From the NCBI RefSeq assembly GCF_011759505.1, contig NZ_JAAOYO010000002.1:186001-250000 (forward strand): a stretch of 64,000 nucleotides of DNA, given 5' to 3'. Under the pieces are notes generated by a model. It worked only from the letters and a program-made list of their open reading frames with translations, did not search any database and was not told the origin of the DNA. Of this stretch, positions 1-9,700 are shown in pieces. Every line of letters starts with the position of its first letter. The first letter of the stretch is position 1. Source of the DNA: Curtobacterium salicis (GTDB lineage Bacteria > Actinomycetota > Actinomycetes > Actinomycetales > Microbacteriaceae). The translations under genes and the position numbers were made by a program.

Positions 1-30
1 GTCCGCAACGCCCCGGAAGGCACTTCCTGA
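1..30 (+). CDS. 3' end of an upstream gene (partial)
   Basis: Only nine codons and the TGA are inside the window; they read VRNAPEGTS. The frame is chosen because its TGA (28-30) overlaps the ATG of the next gene as TGATG, which implies translational coupling. Too little remains to name the product. An ECF sigma factor would fit a partner with a short cytoplasmic segment followed by one membrane span, but that is inference from layout only. Confidence 0.55.
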   Translation, partial: VRNAPEGTS

Positions 31-800
31 TGAGCACCGACATGCATCCCGACGCCGCGACGGCGATCCGTTCCGAACTCTCGGCGATCGGCACACGGCG
101 CAGCACCCTGCAGCGCCGACAACGGCGCGCACGCATCGCTGTGTCCGTCGCCGCGGTCGCCGCGGTCGCCGTGACCACCAGCGCCGCTGCACTCGTCGTC
201 GCCGGTCTCCCCGGCTCGACGACGACCGCAGCCATCGGACGGACGACCACCGAGACGCACACGGGGCCCGCACTGATCGAGATCGGCGATGCCCCGGACA
301 CCGCGGGCGCCGTCATCGTCGACATCACCTGTCGCAACGACGTCGGGATGGTGACCGTCCCCACCGTCGGCCAGGGTGCATCTGGAGTCCACTGCCGCAT
401 GAAGCGGACGATGCACGTCGTCGACGGGCGGCTGCCCGAGCACGGGACGACGACGTTCAGCGTGGAGGCGTCCGCCGGCACGCGGTGGACGGCGACGGTG
501 CAGTACGCCACCGCGGTCACGTCGGCCTGGGGCGTGAACGGGCAGGGCCAGACCTACGGCGTCCCGAACGCCTCGGGGCAGCCGGACCTGGTGCCCGCGA
601 CGGCGGACAACGGTCGCCGGGGCTGGATCCGGTCGACCGACGTGGATGGCGGTGACGTGGTCGAGTCCGACGGCATGACGGTGATCGGACACACGACGGT
701 CGGCGTCGCCGAGGAGGTCCCCCTCGACCAGGACATCATCGACGACCTCGACTCGGTTCGGACCGCACCGCCGTCACCCACGCCGTCGCGGCGCCACTGA
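30..800 (+). CDS. Single-pass membrane protein with extracytoplasmic domain, unknown function
   Basis: The 256-residue protein has about 38 cytoplasmic residues with an Arg-rich stretch, one hydrophobic span (about residues 36-60, rich in Ala and Val), then an extracytoplasmic Thr/Gly/Asp-rich domain with two Cys residues (CRN and CRM) that could form a disulfide. The start overlaps the previous stop (TGATG), and a GGAAGG ribosome site lies 10 nt upstream. The topology resembles anti-sigma factors or sensor-like membrane proteins, but I see no recognisable zinc-binding anti-sigma motif, so no function is assigned. A small inverted repeat overlaps the stop codon. Confidence 0.7.
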   Translation: MSTDMHPDAATAIRSELSAIGTRRSTLQRRQRRARIAVSVAAVAAVAVTTSAAALVVAGLPGSTTTAAIGRTTTETHTGPALIEIGDAPDTAGAVIVDITCRNDVGMVTVPTVGQGASGVHCRMKRTMHVVDGRLPEHGTTTFSVEASAGTRWTATVQYATAVTSAWGVNGQGQTYGVPNASGQPDLVPATADNGRRGWIRSTDVDGGDVVESDGMTVIGHTTVGVAEEVPLDQDIIDDLDSVRTAPPSPTPSRRH

Positions 801-816
801 CCGGGCTGCCGGTCAG
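797..816. terminator. Hairpin overlapping the stop codon
   Basis: The arms CTGACCGG and CCGGTCAG are perfect with a 4-nt loop, and the left arm contains the TGA of the membrane protein gene. No T-run follows. The 97 nt after it, up to the convergent TetR gene, hold nothing I recognise. Confidence 0.4.
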
Positions 817-912
817 GTCGGTCGCCGTGCCGTGGACAGCGGCGCCGTGTGCTCCGCGGGCGTGCTGCCGTCCCAGGTGGTGATCGTGTCGTCCACGGTC
901 CCCGCGAGCAGG

Positions 913-1512
913 CTAGCGATCCGCCCGGTCGCCCCCACCTGACGCCTGCGCGCGCAACCCCCGGTCGAGGAAGTCGATCATCCACGTGAAGCTCTCGTCG
1001 ACGTCCGTGCCGAGCTGGAACCCACCGGACACCTCGAGCGTGGCGAACCCGTGCAGCATGCTGCGGAGCATCCGGAGCGCGTGCACTTCGTCCGCCGGGT
1101 CGAGACCGTAGTCCCGCAGGACGGTGACGAACGACGACAGCGACTGGTCGAGAGCGGAGCTGAGCGGGTCGTCGGCGTCGGCCGGACGACTGCCGGTGGT
1201 GGCGGCGTAGCGACCGGGGTGCTCCTGCACGTACCGACGCACGGTGCGCGCGGCGGCGGCCAGCGCCTCCCGTCCGGTCCGCCCCCCGGTCGCGTCGGTC
1301 AGCTCCTCGGTCAACTCCGCGGCGGCGAGCGCGGCGATCCGGCGGGTCAGGTCCGGGAGGCCCGCCACGTGTTTGTAGAGCGACGGCGGCTTCACGCCGA
1401 GCCGGTCCGCGAGGGTGCTCATGCTCAGGTGCGCGAGACCGTTCTCGTCGGCCAGGGCCGCAGCGGCTTCGGTGACGACGGAGGGATCGAGTCCGGCCCT
1501 AGGCACGGTCAC
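913..1512 (-). CDS. TetR-family transcriptional regulator
   Basis: A 199-residue TetR repressor. The N-terminal helix-turn-helix is visible as MSTLADRLGVKPPSLYKHV (about residues 31-49), followed by an all-helical ligand domain of the WHG/TetR_C_33 kind. A GTG at 1512 is the longest start and overlaps the end of the upstream hydrolase gene by 14 nt; a second GTG at 1506 is also possible. The pair is a translationally coupled operon, hydrolase first. The regulator probably represses its own operon through the palindrome at 2379-2399. The inducer cannot be told from sequence. Confidence 0.9.
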   Translation of the reverse strand: MTVPRAGLDPSVVTEAAAALADENGLAHLSMSTLADRLGVKPPSLYKHVAGLPDLTRRIAALAAAELTEELTDATGGRTGREALAAAARTVRRYVQEHPGRYAATTGSRPADADDPLSSALDQSLSSFVTVLRDYGLDPADEVHALRMLRSMLHGFATLEVSGGFQLGTDVDESFTWMIDFLDRGLRAQASGGGDRADR

Positions 1513-2359
1513 CCCCGGTGGTGGTGGCCGTCAGGGTGCGGCCGAGGAACGGCAGCAGGAGCGCCAGGACCTGGGCGGGCGTCTCGGTGTGCGGGTAGTG
1601 GCCGGCACCGTCGATGACGGCGAGTTCGCCGAGGCCCGTCGTCAGGTCGCCGACGACGCGGCGTCCTTCGGCAGCGGGGTCGGCCCAGTCCGGGTCGGCG
1701 CCGCCCTGGACGACGAGGACCGGGCAGCGGACGTCTGCCAGTCGGGCACCGGCGTCCGCGGGGGTCGTCTTGGTCATGGCCCGGAGGACCGCCATCCGCT
1801 CGGGCTGTCGGAGTGTGGTCTCGATGCGGCGGCGTTCGACGGCCCAGTCGGCGGGCTTCGTGGGGACGGCGAGGTCGAGGTAGGCGAGCCAGCCGGGCAG
1901 GCTGCCGGCGGCCATGACGCGGAGGAGCTGGATCGTGCCGGAACGGTGGTGGTTCCGGTTGCGGAGGAACCCGGCGACGTCGAAGGACTGGGCGCGGGTG
2001 AAGGGGGCGAGTTCGACGACGCCGGTGATGAGTTCGGGGGCGTCGGCGGCGGCGATGGTCGCGGCCCCACCGCTGATGGACTGGCCGACGACGACGGCCG
2101 GACCGCCGAGGTGTCGGACGACGGCGACGAGGTCCCCGGCGATGTCGGTGCGGGAGTACCCGGCCCATCCGGTGCTCGAGTCGCCGCAGCCGCGGATGTC
2201 GACGTTGGCGACGCGGTACCCGGCGGCGACGAGCTCCGGCACGAGGAACCGGTACGAGTGTCGGCTGTCCCCCATGCCGTGGGCGAGGACGACGAGGGGT
2301 CCGGTGCCGGTGACGTCGACGGCGATGGTGCCGCCGTCGCGTTCGATGTGTTCGAGCAT
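1499..2359 (-). CDS. Alpha/beta-fold hydrolase
   Basis: A 286-residue alpha/beta hydrolase. The nucleophile elbow reads GQSISGG, the acid is in VQGGADPDW and the catalytic His is in DGAGHYPHTE, so the Ser-Asp-His triad is complete. The oxyanion region LAHGMGDSRHSYRFL precedes it. A longer frame begins at 2389, but AGGAGG six nt before the ATG at 2359 fixes the start there, and the longer version would run through the operator. The first gene of a two-gene operon with its TetR regulator, it probably detoxifies or activates the compound that regulator senses. The substrate is unknown. Confidence 0.88.
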   Translation of the reverse strand: MLEHIERDGGTIAVDVTGTGPLVVLAHGMGDSRHSYRFLVPELVAAGYRVANVDIRGCGDSSTGWAGYSRTDIAGDLVAVVRHLGGPAVVVGQSISGGAATIAAADAPELITGVVELAPFTRAQSFDVAGFLRNRNHHRSGTIQLLRVMAAGSLPGWLAYLDLAVPTKPADWAVERRRIETTLRQPERMAVLRAMTKTTPADAGARLADVRCPVLVVQGGADPDWADPAAEGRRVVGDLTTGLGELAVIDGAGHYPHTETPAQVLALLLPFLGRTLTATTTGGDRA

Positions 2360-2378
2360 GTGCGCCTCCTGGCTACGA

Positions 2379-2399
2379 GTGTTAGCCAAAAGCTAACAC
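2379..2399. promoter_or_regulatory. TetR operator
   Basis: A perfect palindrome, GTGTTAGC-CAAAA-GCTAACAC (8-bp arms, 5-nt centre), lies 20 nt upstream of the hydrolase ATG. Its AT-rich content stands out from its surroundings. Size and symmetry suit a TetR dimer and its position suits autoregulation of the hydrolase-TetR operon. Confidence 0.8.
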
Positions 2400-2425
2400 C
2401 CATAGCCACGCCCGTCAACCCGTCG

Positions 2426-5400
2426 TCAGCGAGCGGTCCCGTCGGCCGCGACGAGCTGCAGCTGCGTCAGCGCGACCGGTGTCAGTGCCTCGAACGCGAG
2501 CGTCCCGCCGTCCACCCCGCCGGCGAACGGGAACACCCGCGTCTGGCCGTCCCGGTCGAAGGTCTCGTCCGACCCGTCGAGCACGTGCACCGCCGCGCCG
2601 TCGGCGTCCCGCAGCACGATCCGCCACGACCCGGTGCCGGCCGCGGCGACGGTCACCGTGACGAGCGAGGCCTGCGACACCGTGACCGGCACGACGACGG
2701 ACTCCCCCGCCCCGAGCGACACGACGGTCGCCCCGGTGTCGTCGGTGAGTGGCGATGCCCCGACGGGCAGGACGTCGTCCGGCGTGTCCCGGTACCCGTG
2801 CAGGGCGGAGGCCGATGCCGGACGGCTGGCCGCTGCCCACCCCTGCGGCGTCTCGGCGAGCGCCACCTCGATGCGTGTGGCCGCGACGACGACCGCGTGC
2901 GGGATGCTCACCGACTCCCAGGGCTCACCGTCGACGGTGACCGAGGCGATGGACGCACCACTGCCGGTGGTCTCGATGACGGTGGACGACCCTCCCCCTC
3001 GGTTCAGCACCGTTCTCCGGACCGACGGCGGCACGAGCACGTAGGTGCCCGTCGACGGTGCCAGCGGGTAGAGCCCGATCGTGGCGAAGACGTACCAGGC
3101 GCTCATCTCGCCGTTGTCCTCGTCGCCCGGGTACCCCTGGCCCAGGTCCGAGCCGACGAAGAGTCGTTCCAGGCACTCGCGGACGATGCGGTGGGCGTCG
3201 TCGTGCCGACCGGTGAACATCGGGAAGAACGGGATGTGGTGCGCCGGCTGGTTCGACAGGCCGAGCATGCCCATCCGGATGTCGCGGGCCTCGGTCATCT
3301 CGTGGATCGCGAAGCCGTAGGAGCCGGAGCGGTCCGTGCCGCCGGTCTCGCGGCGCGCCCAGAAGCGGGCGAACGCCTGGTCGAAGGCAGCCGGTCCGCC
3401 GTGCAGGTCGACGACCCCGGCACCGTCGTGCGGGGCGGTGAACATCGTGCCCCATGCGTTCGTCTCGGTGTAGTCGCTCCCCCACACGTCCGGGTCGAAA
3501 CCGCCGTCCGGGTCGGAGTCGCCGGCCGGACCGGCGTCACGCCAGTTGCCGTCGGGCGTCCGGCCGATGAAGAACCCACGCTCGCGGTCGAAGACGTTCC
3601 GGTACTGCAGCGACCGGCGCGCGAACCACTCGTGTTCGGCCCGGTGGCGGGCAGCGCCGACGTCGTCCCCGGCCGCGACGGCACGGTCCGCCATCGCGTT
3701 CGCCAGCACCGCGACGCCCCAGTCGTTGATGGCCGCGTCGAGCGTCCACGACATGCCCTCGCCGGTCGCCGTGTCGACGTACCCCCGGAACAGGCCCGGG
3801 AGGCTCCCCTTCCGCCCGACCCGTCGGTCCCGTGCCGGGACGGTCGCGTTCCGCACCGCGGACCGGTAGGCCTGCGCGACGTCGAACCCGTCGACGCCCT
3901 TCGCGACGAGGTCGGCGAAGACGGTGTCGCTCGTGGTGCCGGTCATGACGTCCTCGGCGCCGGGGGCGCTCCAGCGGGGTGTCCAGCCACCGTCGGTGAA
4001 GTGTCCGACGACACCCTCGGCCAGGTCGGCCGCGGTGTCCGGGGTGAGGAGCGCGAGGAGCGGCCAGGCCGTCCGGTAGGTGTCCCAGAACCCGTTCGTG
4101 GTGGTGAGCGGCCCGTCGACGACCTCGGGGCCGGGCTCGTCGCGGATCGGCTCGGACAGGACGTCGCCGTACGGGGAGCGGTGTCGGGGGCTGCCGGCCG
4201 GATCGGTCTGGTGGACGAGGGCGGTCTCCCCCGCCCGGGTCGGGTAGAGGAACGCCCGGTAGAGCCCCGAGTACAGCGACACGAGCTGGTCCGGGGTGGC
4301 GCCCTCGACCTGCAGCGTGTCGAGTTCGGCGGTCCAGCGGTCCTCGGCGTGCCCGCGCATCGCGTCGAAGTCCCCCGCAGCGCGGAGGTTCGCGATCGCG
4401 TCCTCGGCGGAGACGGTCGAGATGCCGAGCAGGACGTCGGTGTCGCCGGAGACCTCGACCCGGCCGCGGAGCAGCCCGTCGACGAACGTGGTGTGCTCGG
4501 CGAGCGCGTTCGTGATCCGCAGGTGCACGTGGTGCGGCGGCGTCTCGGCCCGGTCGTCGAGCAGGGCGTCGACGACCGCCGTGCCGTCCTCGAGCCGGAC
4601 GGTGCTGGAGCGGAGCACGCCGTGGTGGTCGAGGACGATGCTCCGGACGCCGGTGAAGCGCCACGCCAGGGCGAACTCCCCGGCGGTCATCTCGGCGGTG
4701 ACGCCCGCATCCAGCGCGACCCGGTAGCGGTGCGGGCCGTCGAGCTCGTCGACGTGGTCGAAGCCGAGCGCGCGGGCGGTCCGGTCGACGTCGGGGTCGG
4801 CGAGCGGGGACGGCATCACCTGGAACACGCCGCGGTCGGCCATCCACGGTGACGGGAGGTGGCTCGTCGCGAAGGCCTGGATCGCGGGCCGGTTGTCGCT
4901 CGGTCGGTTGTGTTCCTGGTACGCGTACGGCCACCGGCTGTCGGCGGCGTTCGTCATCGGCAGCCCGAACACCCCGCCGTGCGGCAGCCCGACGAGGGGT
5001 GCGGTGTTGCCGCGCGAGAACGTGCCGGACGAGTGCGTGCCGCGGGTGGTGCGGACGTGGTCGAGCGGGCGGGCGTCGGCGGGCAGGGCACCGGTCGCGG
5101 GACCGACGGGCTCGATGCGGACGTCGTCGACCCAGCCGCGGACCGGGCGGTCCGGACCGGTGACGGACGCGGGCCGGTCTGCACGACCGAGCCGGGCCTC
5201 CAGGCGGTCCACGACCCGGCCGACGTGCGCCGCCAGGTCGACGGTCCGCCGGTTCCACTGGTCGACCCACTGCTTGCGTGCGTCGTCCTGCGCCTCCGGG
5301 GTGACCGCGTCGCCGTACTGGTCGCGGGCACCGCCCTCGCTCAGCCGGGTGCCGTCGGTGAAGACGATGTCGAGTGCGAACGCCGTGGCGGCCCAGAACC

Positions 5401-5665
5401 CGTCGAGGTCCGAGACCGCCGGTTCGGTCTGCCCCTCGGGCAGCGACCGCTCCGGGAACCAGACCCAGGTCAGGACGTCGGCGGGGCCGACCTCCCGACC
5501 GGCGAACCCGGGGAGGACCTGCACGGTCTCCCCCGGGTCGGTCTGTTCGACCGGGGTCGCCTCGTGCGAGACGAAACCGACCCCGTTCCGGGCCGCGACC
5601 GCGGTCGTCGGGCCCACTGTCGTCGGGTCAGCGGCCTCCGGGCCACCACGGCGTGCGTCACTCAT
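2426..5665 (-). CDS. GH92 alpha-mannosidase, cytoplasmic
   Basis: A 1079-residue glycoside hydrolase family 92 protein. Family marks include HSSGTFSRGNTAPLVGLPHG in the N-terminal domain, the conserved WDTYRTAWPLLALLTP stretch, and GDEDNGEMSAWYVFATIGLYP, which carries the Glu expected to act as general acid. GH92 enzymes are calcium-dependent inverting exo-alpha-mannosidases acting on alpha-1,2/1,3-mannose of N-glycans. Length is at the upper end of the family. No signal peptide is present, unlike many Bacteroides GH92s, so it should act on imported oligosaccharides. It starts 14 bp after the EndoH-like gene and is the last gene of the locus. Linkage specificity cannot be read from sequence. 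Confidence 0.92.
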   Translation of the reverse strand: MSDARRGGPEAADPTTVGPTTAVAARNGVGFVSHEATPVEQTDPGETVQVLPGFAGREVGPADVLTWVWFPERSLPEGQTEPAVSDLDGFWAATAFALDIVFTDGTRLSEGGARDQYGDAVTPEAQDDARKQWVDQWNRRTVDLAAHVGRVVDRLEARLGRADRPASVTGPDRPVRGWVDDVRIEPVGPATGALPADARPLDHVRTTRGTHSSGTFSRGNTAPLVGLPHGGVFGLPMTNAADSRWPYAYQEHNRPSDNRPAIQAFATSHLPSPWMADRGVFQVMPSPLADPDVDRTARALGFDHVDELDGPHRYRVALDAGVTAEMTAGEFALAWRFTGVRSIVLDHHGVLRSSTVRLEDGTAVVDALLDDRAETPPHHVHLRITNALAEHTTFVDGLLRGRVEVSGDTDVLLGISTVSAEDAIANLRAAGDFDAMRGHAEDRWTAELDTLQVEGATPDQLVSLYSGLYRAFLYPTRAGETALVHQTDPAGSPRHRSPYGDVLSEPIRDEPGPEVVDGPLTTTNGFWDTYRTAWPLLALLTPDTAADLAEGVVGHFTDGGWTPRWSAPGAEDVMTGTTSDTVFADLVAKGVDGFDVAQAYRSAVRNATVPARDRRVGRKGSLPGLFRGYVDTATGEGMSWTLDAAINDWGVAVLANAMADRAVAAGDDVGAARHRAEHEWFARRSLQYRNVFDRERGFFIGRTPDGNWRDAGPAGDSDPDGGFDPDVWGSDYTETNAWGTMFTAPHDGAGVVDLHGGPAAFDQAFARFWARRETGGTDRSGSYGFAIHEMTEARDIRMGMLGLSNQPAHHIPFFPMFTGRHDDAHRIVRECLERLFVGSDLGQGYPGDEDNGEMSAWYVFATIGLYPLAPSTGTYVLVPPSVRRTVLNRGGGSSTVIETTGSGASIASVTVDGEPWESVSIPHAVVVAATRIEVALAETPQGWAAASRPASASALHGYRDTPDDVLPVGASPLTDDTGATVVSLGAGESVVVPVTVSQASLVTVTVAAAGTGSWRIVLRDADGAAVHVLDGSDETFDRDGQTRVFPFAGGVDGGTLAFEALTPVALTQLQLVAADGTAR

Positions 5666-5679
5666 GGATCAGTCGTTCC

Positions 5680-6639
5680 TCACTCGTAGACCGCGCTCTG
5701 GCCGTACAGCACCTTCGTGAACCCGGACACGTACGGGCTGACGTCGCCGTCCGGCAGGTTGTACGTCATGAAGACGCCGTACCCGTCGGCCTTGCTGCGC
5801 TGCGCCAGTGTCACCGCGGTCGCGGCCGGGGTGTTCTGGATGTCGATCGCCGCGGCCGACAGCTTCGACTTCGGCACCCCGGGGATGCTCGGCGCCGTGT
5901 AGGTGCCGTAGTACGGGTTCCAGGCGTAGTCGAGCTTCTTCCCGACGGACGGGTGCGCGGTCTTCAGGGCGTCCGACGACGGGCCGATGTCGTAGAACGA
6001 GATGATCTTGCCCGGCATGTCCGCACGGAGCGCCGAGATCAGCCACCCGATCGACTGCTCGTTCGGCTGCGCGGTGCCGTCCACGCCGTAGTCCGAGTAC
6101 TCGTCGTCCAGGTCGACGCCGTCCAGCCCGTACCGCTTGACGGTGGCGGCGACCTGCGCCGCGAAGTCCCGCGCCTCGGCCTTCGAGGTGAAGTTCGCCA
6201 GCCCGGTGCCCTGGTGGTTCCCGAGCACCGAGAGCGTCACCTTGATGCCCTTGGCCTGCAGCGGACGGATCTGCGTCGCCGCCTGGTCGAGGGTTCGCTG
6301 CACGTTCTCGTTGGCGTACAGGACCGCGTCGCCGTCCGCGTCACGGTTGATGTTCGCGGCGAAGATGATCGCCACGTCGAACGCGTTCGCGCCGTTCTCG
6401 AGCGTGTACCGGCCGACGTTCCGGAGCTCGTCGTTGTTCACCTCGACGTAGGCGATGCTGGTCGGACCCGTCTTCGTCGGGGCACTGTGCCCCGGTCGCC
6501 CGTGGCCGTGGCCGTGACCCTGCCCCGCTGCGGCCGCTGCCGGCCCGCCCGGTGCTGCCGATGCTGCCGCGGGCACCATCGGTGCCGCCACCATGGCGAC
6601 CAGCGCCGCCACGATCCCGATCTTCATGGACTTCTGCAT
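5680..6639 (-). CDS. Secreted EndoH-like endo-beta-N-acetylglucosaminidase (GH18)
   Basis: A 319-residue secreted GH18 enzyme. Residues 1-29 form a signal peptide (MKIGIVAALVAMVAAP, then an Ala-rich cleavage region), followed by a Gly/His-rich linker. The catalytic strand reads YGLDGVDLDDEY, giving D173, D176, D178 and the proton donor E180. As I recall Streptomyces plicatus EndoH, other stretches also match closely, for example IRPLQAKGIKVTLSVLGNHQ and DYAWNPYYGTY. EndoH cuts the chitobiose core of high-mannose N-glycans, leaving one GlcNAc on the protein. The start at 6639 is set by AGAGGAGTGTC-ATG; the longer frame to 6957 has no support. It is the only exported hydrolase of the locus. Confidence 0.95.
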   Translation of the reverse strand: MQKSMKIGIVAALVAMVAAPMVPAAASAAPGGPAAAAAGQGHGHGHGRPGHSAPTKTGPTSIAYVEVNNDELRNVGRYTLENGANAFDVAIIFAANINRDADGDAVLYANENVQRTLDQAATQIRPLQAKGIKVTLSVLGNHQGTGLANFTSKAEARDFAAQVAATVKRYGLDGVDLDDEYSDYGVDGTAQPNEQSIGWLISALRADMPGKIISFYDIGPSSDALKTAHPSVGKKLDYAWNPYYGTYTAPSIPGVPKSKLSAAAIDIQNTPAATAVTLAQRSKADGYGVFMTYNLPDGDVSPYVSGFTKVLYGQSAVYE

Positions 6640-6684
6640 GACACTCCTCTTCGAGTGGTGTCCGCGACGACGAGGTGCCGCCGC

Positions 6685-6745
6685 GGGCCCACGACCGACC
6701 GGCCGTGGGTCCCGCCGCCGGGACACCCGAAGTCCCGACGGCGGG
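6685..6745 (-). terminator. Double hairpin after the GH38 gene
   Basis: Two stem-loops fill the gap between the GH38 stop and the EndoH start. The first to be transcribed pairs 6711-6724 with 6732-6745 (14 bp, one mismatch, 7-nt loop). The second pairs GGGCCCACG (6685-6693) with 6704-6713, with one bulge. No U-run follows. It may end or attenuate the transporter-GH5-GH38 transcript, so that EndoH and GH92 are expressed at a different level. Confidence 0.55.
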
Positions 6746-6763
6746 GGTCTCAACGGGCGCCGG

Positions 6764-9700
6764 TCAGCGGCCGCTCCGCGGGAAGCGGAAGGTGCGGACC
6801 TCGAACGCGTCGACCGCGAACGCCGCCACGCCGTCGGTGACCGCGGCGACCCCGGGCAGTGCCGCGTCGGTCTCCTCGAGCAGCGTGACCTCGACCGGGT
6901 CGCCGAACGGCCCCTCGACGCCCAGACCGCCGGTCCCCCGACGTCCGACCGGCTCATACACGCGGACGACCAGGTCCCCGGAGCGGTCGTCGGCGAGCTT
7001 CACGGCCGACACCACCACGTCACCGGAGGCCTGGACGAGCGGCCCGAACCCGTGGTCGCCCGTGACGGTGCGGGCGGCGCTGTTCATCACCGTCCCGGCT
7101 GCGGTCGCCCCGAGGACGTCGGTGCCGACGACCAGGCCGTACCGGTGGGTCTGCACACCCTGGTCGGTCTCCGGGTCCGGGAACCGCGGTGCCCGCAGCA
7201 GCGAGAGCCGCAGGGTCGTGGTGACGTGGCCGTCGACCGCGTCGCGCGTGACGTCGAACCCGTGGATCGAGTCGTTGACGAGGGCGACACCGAAGCCGGG
7301 CTCCTCGACGAGCACGTAGCGGTGCATCGACGTCTCGAACTTGGCGGCCTCCCACGAGGTGTTCGTGTGGGTCACCCGCTTCTGTGCGCCGAACTGGGTC
7401 TCCGCGATGGTGTGCTCGGCGCGGACGTCGAGCGGGAACGCCACCTTGAGGAACTTCTCGGTCTCGTGCCAGTCGGTCGTCTGGTCGAACTCGAGCGTCC
7501 GCGCCCCGGGCTCCAGCACGATCTCCTGCGTCACGGTCGAGTCGCCGAAGGCCCGCGACACGACGACCCGGGCGACACCCGACTCATCGACCGAGGAGTC
7601 GATCGAGGTCACCGAGACCAGGTCCTCGACCCGGTTGCGGTAGTAGCGGTCGACGTCCCACGCGTCCCACATGTTCGGGAAGTCCTGGTGCAGCTGCAGC
7701 AGGTTCGCGACCTGCCCGGGAGCGATCGCGTCGCGGCCGGTGGCCAGGTCCACGGCGCTCGTGACGAGCCCGCGGGCGTCGACGACGACGCGCACCAGCT
7801 CGTTCGTCAGCACGAACACGCCGTCGGCCTCGGTGATCGCGACCGGGGTCGTGGCCTCCAGGTCGGAGGTCAGGACCGCGCTCTGCGCGAGGGCACCGCC
7901 CTGGAGGCTCGGGGCCGGGTTCACGACGATCGTGCGGTCCCCGGTACCAGCGAGGGCCGACAGGGCGGAGGCGATGAGGGCCTCCAGGCGGTCCGCGATC
8001 TCCGCGTACCGCTCGACGGCCTCGCGGTGCACCCATGCGATCGAGGTGCCCGGCAGGATGTCGTGGAACTGCTGCAGCAGGACCTGCTGCCACAGCGCGT
8101 CGAGCTCCTCGTACGGGTACGGGAAGTCGGTACGGGCAGCGGCGGTCGCGGCCCAGAGCTCGGCCTCGACGAGCAGGTGCTCGCTGCGGCGGTTGCCCTG
8201 CTTGGTCTGGTGCTGGCTGGTCAAAGTCGCACGGTGCAGCTCGAGGTAGAGCTCGCCGACCCACACGGGCGGGTGCTCCAGCTCGGACTTCGCCCGGTCG
8301 AAGAACGCGTCCGGGTGCTCCCACGTGACGCGTGCGCTGCCCTCGAGGTCCGCCAGGCGCGCGGCCGTGCCGGTCATCTCGCGCGTGGTGCCGCCGCCGC
8401 CGTCGCCCCAGCCGACCGGGGCGATCGAGCCGGACGCCAGACGGTTCTCGCGGAACTGGCGTGCGGCCTTCGCGACCTCGGACCCGGACAGCCGGGAGTT
8501 GTAGGTGTCCATCGACGGGAAGTGCGAGAACACCCGCGACCCGTCGATGCCCTCCCAGAGGAACGTGTGGTGCGGGAACTTGTTCACCTGGTTCCAGGAG
8601 ATCTTCTGCGTGAAGAACCACTCGAACCCGGCACGGCGCATCAGCTGCGGGAGCGCCGGCGAGTACCCGAAGCTGTCCGGCAGCCACACACCCTTGGGTC
8701 GGATGCCGAACTCGCGCTCGAAGAACCGCTGGCCCTGCGAGAACTGGCGGACGATGCTCTCGCCGGTCGGCATCACCGTGTCGGACTCGACCCACATCCC
8801 GCCGAGCGGCAGGAACCGACCGGCGGCGACGGCGGCCTTGACCTTCGCGTACACCTCGGGGCGGTGCTCCTTGATCCAGGCGTACTGCTGCGCGCTGGAC
8901 ATGCCGTAGAGGAAGTCGTCGGTCTGGTCGATGAGCTCGGTCATGCTCGAGGTGGTGCGCGCGACCTTCCGGATCGTCTCGCGCACCGGCCAGAGCCAGG
9001 CGGAGTCGATGTGCGCGTGGCCGACGGCCGAGATCCGGTGCGCGGAGGCCTCGGCGGGGGCGGCGAGCACCTCGGCGAGCGCTGCGCGGGCGTCCGGGGC
9101 CGTCTCGGCGATGTGCTGCAGGTCGAGGGCGTCGAGCGCGTCGTCGAGGGCCTGCAGGATGCGCATCCGGCGCGGGCCCTGTGGCAGCTCCTCCTGCAGC
9201 TCGAGCAGCACGTCGATGTCGAGCGCGAGTTCGTGCACCTCGGACGCGAACACGGCCAGGTCCATCCGGCGCGACGTGTACAGCCGCTTCGGGGACGAGG
9301 TCCGGATGTCGCCCTCCTGCGTCACGAGGAAGGGGTGGTAGTCGAGCAGCACGGGGTTCGACGCCGCCTCGACGAAGAACTCGACGGTCTCGCCGCCGAC
9401 GGCTGCTTCCGCGATGAGCACCCACTGGTTGCGGGGGTTGATCGACTTCACCGGGGTGCCGTCGGACAGGTACACGAGTCCCTCGCACTGGAACCCCGGC
9501 ATGTTCTTGTCGAACCCGAGGTCGATGAGCGCCTCGACGCGCTGTCCGGCCCACTCGGTGGGGACGGTGCCGCTGAGCCGGAACCAGGTGGTGCCCCACG
9601 CGGCGCCCCAGGGGGTGCCGACCTCGTACGGCTCGAAGGTGAGCGCGAGGCCGTCGGCGGGGGCGATCGGCTCACCGGGCAGTTCGTGCCAGGCGGTGTC

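Noticed and set aside
2360..2389. Extended hydrolase N-terminus from 2389
   Set aside because: It would translate the operator, and AGGAGG points to the ATG at 2359.
1415..4852. A 1145-aa open frame on the plus strand, antisense to the GH92 and hydrolase genes
   Set aside because: Typical GC-rich shadow frame: no start signals, Arg/Gly/Val/Asp-rich composition, and both real genes on the other strand have full family motifs.
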